The translations under genes were made by a program, and so were the position numbers. 9,538 nt of DNA, taken from the NCBI GenBank assembly GCA_964354225.1, contig CAYGZC010000292.1, forward strand, positions 1 through 9,538, in the 5' to 3' direction. A model generated the notes under the pieces. The model was not told the DNA's origin. It worked only from the letters and a program-made list of their open reading frames with translations, and searched no databases. Numbering within the stretch: position 1 is the stretch's first letter; every line of letters begins with the position of its first letter. Origin of the DNA: CAYGZC01 sp964354225 (GTDB lineage Bacteria > Bacteroidota > Ignavibacteria > UBA10030 > SZUA-254). Below are positions 6,290 to 9,538 of the stretch, piece by piece.

Positions 6290-9142
6290 ATGGGAACAAA
6301 AAAGATTAAAAAAAATATCTCCCCTGAATCATCACCGAACCCGAAAAACGATAAGCGTATAAACACGATTGTAATTCGAGGTGCGCGTGTTCATAATCTT
6401 AAAAATATTTCGCTTGAACTTCCGAGAAATAAGCTGATTGTTTTTACCGGTGTCAGCGGCTCAGGGAAATCCAGTCTTGCTTTCGATACGATTTATGCGG
6501 AAGGTCAGCGGCGGTTTGTAGAGTCGCTGTCATCGTATGCACGACAATTTCTTGAGCGGATGGACAAACCAGACGTTGATTTCATTCAAGGGATAAGCCC
6601 GGCAATTGCAATCGAGCAGAAAACGACCGGACGAAATCCTCGCTCGACTGTAGGTACGACAACAGAAATTTACGATTATCTTCGTTTACTTTTTGCACGG
6701 ATCGGGAAAACCTGTTGCCCTAAGTGCGGGAAGTTGGTTCAAAAAGATTCGGTCGGAAGTGTCTTAGAAAATCTTAGAGCAACGAGCAACGAGCAAGTAG
6801 AGAATAAGTTATATGTTCTCTTTCCGATGCATCATCATAAAGATGCAACATTAAAACAGGAAATCGAAAATCTCAAGCGTCAAGGTTTCTTCCGGTTTCT
6901 CTGTAAAGATGAAATCATCGACCTTAACGAAAAGCCGCTTCCATCAAAAGTTAAGTTCCAAGATATTCTTGTTCTCGTTGATCGTTTAATATTCAGGAAG
7001 GATGGAGAGAATACACGACTTGTCGATTCCATCGAAACTGCTTTCCTTAACGGTGATGGATATGCAATAATAAAATTTTTAGATAATGGAAAAGAGCACA
7101 GGTTCAACCAGCACTTCGAGTGTTCAGAGTGCGGTATTCGATTTGAAGAACCTGACCCTCGACTCTTCTCATTCAATAATCCGTACGGTGCTTGTCCCAA
7201 ATGTCAAGGTTTTGGTCGGTCGATAGGAATTGATATGGATCTCGTCGCCCCAAATAAAGATTTATCAATTCGAGATGGCGCGATTCAACCATGGACCACA
7301 CCGAAGTGGCACGATTACCTCCGAAGTCTCCTGCGTGTTGCGTACGATGCAAAGATTCGTATCGATGTACCATTCAGAGAATTAACAAAGCGCGAACTCG
7401 ATATCATAATGAACGGCTATGATGATTATGAAGGCATCAGTGATTTCTTCAAATACGTCGAAAAGAAATCTTACAAGATTTACTACCGCGTACTGCTGAG
7501 TCGTTATCGTGGCTATACAACATGCGATACATGCGGCGGTGGGCGTTTGAGACCTGAGGCATTGAATATCAAGATCGACAGCAAGACCATACACGATGTG
7601 GTTAGTATGACGATCAATGAGAGTAATGAATTTTTCCGGAATCTTCGACTCTCCCCATTTGACCTCGAGGTCGGGAGAAGAATTTTAGATGAACTGAAAA
7701 AGCGAATCGGCTATCTTGTCAATGTCGGTATTGGATATCTTACGCTTGATCGATTATCGAACACACTTTCTGGAGGCGAATCGCAGCGCATCAACCTTGC
7801 AACGGCGCTTGGCTCATCACTTGTCGGCTCACTGTACGTTTTGGATGAGCCGAGCATCGGTTTGCATCCTCGCGATAACAAAAAACTGATTAACATTCTC
7901 AAGTCGCTGCGGGATGTCGGGAACACTGTAATTGTAGTTGAGCACGATGCCGACATGATGAAAGCTGCCGATGTTGTTTTGGATATGGGTCCACATGCTG
8001 GCGAGTTCGGCGGTGAGATAATCTTTCAGGGTGACTTCAAGAATATACAGAAGGACAAGAATTCCATCACGGGAAAATATCTCTCAGGAGAAAAAACAAT
8101 TGCTGTTCCTTCGAGCAGACGAAAAGTATCAAAGAAGAAAATCATCATCCGGGGTGCGGCAGAACATAATTTACGATCAATTGATGTTACTATTCCATTG
8201 AATATGTTTGTTGCATTGACAGGTGTAAGCGGTTCGGGAAAGAGTACGCTCGTTCATGAAATCCTCTACTCCGGTTTGAAAAGATTGAAGGGAATATTTT
8301 CCGAAAAAGTAGGCGCCCATAAAGCGATCGAAGGCGCTGATTTGATTGATGATGTCGAGTTAGTAGATCAATCACCGATAGGGAAAACACCGCGCTCGAA
8401 TCCAACAACATACATCAAAGCGTTCGATCTGATACGTGATCTATTTGCAGGAACGCAGGCGGCGAAGATTCATGGATATACTCCCGGATATTTTTCTTTC
8501 AATGTCCCCGGCGGCAGATGTGAAACGTGCGAGGGAAGCGGTATACAAACAATCGAGATGCAGTTCCTTGCCGATCTTGAACTAACGTGCGAGGTGTGCA
8601 AAGGAAAGCGTTTCAAGAAGGAGGTCTTGGACGTTCGCTATCATGAGAAGAATATTGATGACGTTCTGAACATGACGGTGACAGAGGCAATTCAATTCTT
8701 CGGTTCACATGTGAACGGGAAGCGTACTGCAAAACGTTTACAGGTTTTAGATGATGTGGGGCTGGGGTACATTCGTCTTGGACAATCTGCGACGACGCTC
8801 TCAGGCGGTGAAGCGCAGCGTGTTAAGCTTGCATCACATCTTGTCAGTCAGGAAGAAGGGAAACATACGCTCTTTATTTTTGATGAGCCGACAACTGGAC
8901 TTCACTTCGATGATATTGCCAAACTGTTGAAGTGTTTCGATGCGTTGATTGAGAAAGATAATTCCATTCTTATCATCGAGCATAACATGGACATTATAAA
9001 ATGCGCAGATTGGATTATCGACCTCGGTCCTGAAGCGGGAGACGAGGGAGGCAGAGTGGTTACAGTAGGTACACCAGAGGAAGTTGCGGGGTGTAATCAA
9101 TCTTACACGGGAAAATTTTTAAAGAAGTATTTAAGCCAGTGA
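6290..9142 (+). CDS. uvrA: Excinuclease ABC subunit A (UvrA)
   Basis: UvrA is the damage-sensing ATPase of nucleotide excision repair; it dimerises, loads UvrB onto damaged DNA and acts in the cytoplasm. Both ATPase halves are intact. The first has Walker A GVSGSGKS (54-61), signature LSGGESQR (493-500), Walker B LYVLDEPS (515-522) and His552. The second has Walker A GVSGSGKS (645-652), LSGGEAQR (837-844), LFIFDEPTTG (861-870) and His898. Zinc modules are Cys278/281/302/305 and Cys744/747/767/770; extra CxxC pairs occur at 143/146 and 412/415. The region about 130-250, covering the UvrB-binding domain, is present, so this is a canonical UvrA and not the shortened UvrA2 type. At 950 aa it is slightly long, owing to about 25 Lys- and Pro-rich residues before the usual first strand (TIVIRGARVHNL). 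No clear ribosome binding site precedes the ATG. No UvrB or UvrC gene is nearby. Confidence 0.98.
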   Translation: MGTKKIKKNISPESSPNPKNDKRINTIVIRGARVHNLKNISLELPRNKLIVFTGVSGSGKSSLAFDTIYAEGQRRFVESLSSYARQFLERMDKPDVDFIQGISPAIAIEQKTTGRNPRSTVGTTTEIYDYLRLLFARIGKTCCPKCGKLVQKDSVGSVLENLRATSNEQVENKLYVLFPMHHHKDATLKQEIENLKRQGFFRFLCKDEIIDLNEKPLPSKVKFQDILVLVDRLIFRKDGENTRLVDSIETAFLNGDGYAIIKFLDNGKEHRFNQHFECSECGIRFEEPDPRLFSFNNPYGACPKCQGFGRSIGIDMDLVAPNKDLSIRDGAIQPWTTPKWHDYLRSLLRVAYDAKIRIDVPFRELTKRELDIIMNGYDDYEGISDFFKYVEKKSYKIYYRVLLSRYRGYTTCDTCGGGRLRPEALNIKIDSKTIHDVVSMTINESNEFFRNLRLSPFDLEVGRRILDELKKRIGYLVNVGIGYLTLDRLSNTLSGGESQRINLATALGSSLVGSLYVLDEPSIGLHPRDNKKLINILKSLRDVGNTVIVVEHDADMMKAADVVLDMGPHAGEFGGEIIFQGDFKNIQKDKNSITGKYLSGEKTIAVPSSRRKVSKKKIIIRGAAEHNLRSIDVTIPLNMFVALTGVSGSGKSTLVHEILYSGLKRLKGIFSEKVGAHKAIEGADLIDDVELVDQSPIGKTPRSNPTTYIKAFDLIRDLFAGTQAAKIHGYTPGYFSFNVPGGRCETCEGSGIQTIEMQFLADLELTCEVCKGKRFKKEVLDVRYHEKNIDDVLNMTVTEAIQFFGSHVNGKRTAKRLQVLDDVGLGYIRLGQSATTLSGGEAQRVKLASHLVSQEEGKHTLFIFDEPTTGLHFDDIAKLLKCFDALIEKDNSILIIEHNMDIIKCADWIIDLGPEAGDEGGRVVTVGTPEEVAGCNQSYTGKFLKKYLSQ

Positions 9143-9190
9143 TGAGCAAAGAGCAGAGAGCATTGAGGGAAAAACGATTTTACATAAACC

Positions 9191-9242
9191 ATTTTGAATT
9201 AAGCATTTTGCTTATTACTTTATACAACAGATTTTGAATTAA
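9191..9242 (+). repeat. Direct repeat of a 12-base unit at 40-base spacing
   Basis: ATTTTGAATTAA occurs exactly at 9191-9202 and again at 9231-9242. The 40-base offset is close to four helical turns, which would place both copies on roughly the same DNA face. Being AT-rich, the repeat may also be a chance match. Confidence 0.4.
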
Positions 9243-9268
9243 CTGGATTTAACACAAAATCAACAATT

Positions 9269-9297
9269 AACCAATAACCATTTAACCATTAACCAAA
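9269..9297 (+). repeat. Short tandem array of AACCA units
   Basis: Four consecutive 7-8 base units, AACCAAT (9269-9275), AACCATTT (9276-9283), AACCATT (9284-9290) and AACCAAA (9291-9297), share the core AACCA. The period of about 7.3 bases is neither a codon multiple nor a helical repeat. It may be a low-complexity expansion or a cluster of protein-binding sites. Confidence 0.55.
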
Positions 9298-9306
9298 TAT
9301 AGCGTA

Positions 9307-9328
9307 GCCCGCCAAACAGACGGCGGGT
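9307..9328 (+). repeat. GC-rich palindrome, candidate dispersed repeat
   Basis: CCCGCC (9308-9313) pairs perfectly with GGCGGG (9322-9327) around an 8-base loop (AAACAGAC), with one extra G-T pair outside. It is GC-rich in very AT-rich surroundings. It shares its right arm GGCGGGTAA and the loop length with the hairpin at 876-899. No T-run follows on the + strand, so a terminator is less likely than a mobile or dispersed palindromic element. Confidence 0.5.
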
Positions 9329-9485
9329 AAACTTCGACTGCTGTTGATTGGTATACCGAAAAATGAAAAAGATTATTTTCAAGGAACTAATAACTAAAAG
9401 AGACTTCTGAAAAATTAGTATAAATATTTTTTAAAAACAAGCACCAAACCTTATTCGATGTATTATATTAAGAATACTACAGACG

Positions 9486-9493
9486 AAAGGTGG
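9486..9493 (+). promoter_or_regulatory. Ribosome binding site for the gene at the right edge
   Basis: AAAGGTGG ends 7 bases before an ATG at 9501. It is a good Shine-Dalgarno match at normal spacing, and it is the main reason for believing the short edge reading frame. Confidence 0.5.
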
Positions 9494-9500
9494 AAACAAA

Positions 9501-9538
9501 ATGCGAAGCAACAAAATACATAATGTCGATTTATTTAC
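9501..9538 (+). CDS. Start of a gene running off the window (3' partial)
   Basis: ATG at 9501 opens a frame encoding MRSNKIHNVDLF and stays open to the last base. Twelve codons are too few to identify a product. Support comes from the ribosome binding site just upstream and the long non-coding stretch before it. It could still be a chance frame. Confidence 0.45.
   Translation, partial: MRSNKIHNVDLF

Larger units (their letters stand above)
9143..9500. other. AT-rich intergenic region with several small repeats
   Basis: I find no gene in these 358 bases. They contain a 12-base direct repeat, a small TAAGCA/TGCTTA hairpin over a TTT loop (9200-9214), a run of AACCA units, one GC-rich palindrome and, near the end, AT-rich promoter-like sequence (TATTAT at 9461-9466) without a recognisable -35. 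The small hairpin could help end the uvrA transcript, but it is AT-rich and only TTACTTT follows. Confidence 0.6.

Noticed and set aside
9269..9297. AACCA repeats as a CRISPR array or plasmid-type iterons
   Set aside because: The units are only 7-8 bases with no spacers, and no replication initiator or cas gene is in the window.
9305..9330. Palindrome as an intrinsic terminator for uvrA
   Set aside because: It lies more than 160 bases past the uvrA stop and is followed by TAAACTTCG, not a T-run.
9461..9469. TATTAT/TATATT as a firm promoter for the edge gene
   Set aside because: No acceptable -35 at 16-18 bases, and such boxes are common by chance in AT-rich DNA.

Overview
The window reads as ordinary chromosome of a free-living bacterium with moderately low GC (by eye, not computed). 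All recognisable genes lie on the + strand. Secretion signals ending in an Ala-Gln junction, AT-rich intergenic DNA sprinkled with short GC-rich palindromes, and frequently weak Shine-Dalgarno sequences suggest the Bacteroidota/Ignavibacteriota (FCB) side of the tree. That placement is inference; no rRNA or other phylogenetic marker except uvrA is present.

Layout. Positions 1-864 carry the 3' part of an unrecognised gene with one membrane segment near its visible N-terminus. A 163-base gap with a hairpin and a possible promoter precedes purE (1028-1555), which is followed after 5 bases by a VOC-superfamily gene (1561-1926). An 89-base gap with two back-to-back mini-palindromes leads to a succinate-semialdehyde-type aldehyde dehydrogenase (2016-3380). 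Close behind comes a secreted Ntn-hydrolase resembling phospholipase B-like/C45 proteins (3399-4802), then a redoxin with a membrane segment at each end (about 4804-5487). These three are spaced like an operon. After 242 bases with two tandem hairpins comes a Spy/CpxP-like periplasmic protein (5730-6218), then a full-length uvrA (6290-9142). The last 396 bases are AT-rich intergenic DNA with repeats, ending in the first codons of a gene that runs off the edge at 9501.

Functionally the genes split into housekeeping (purine synthesis, nucleotide excision repair, an aldehyde dehydrogenase) and a cell-envelope group (secreted hydrolase, membrane-tethered redoxin, Spy-like protein). The envelope group is the least standard part. 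I see no CRISPR array, transposase, phage gene, toxin-antitoxin pair or defence system. I found no convincing new biological system; the points worth a second look are the doubly anchored redoxin beside the Ntn hydrolase, and several small palindromic or tandem repeats between genes.
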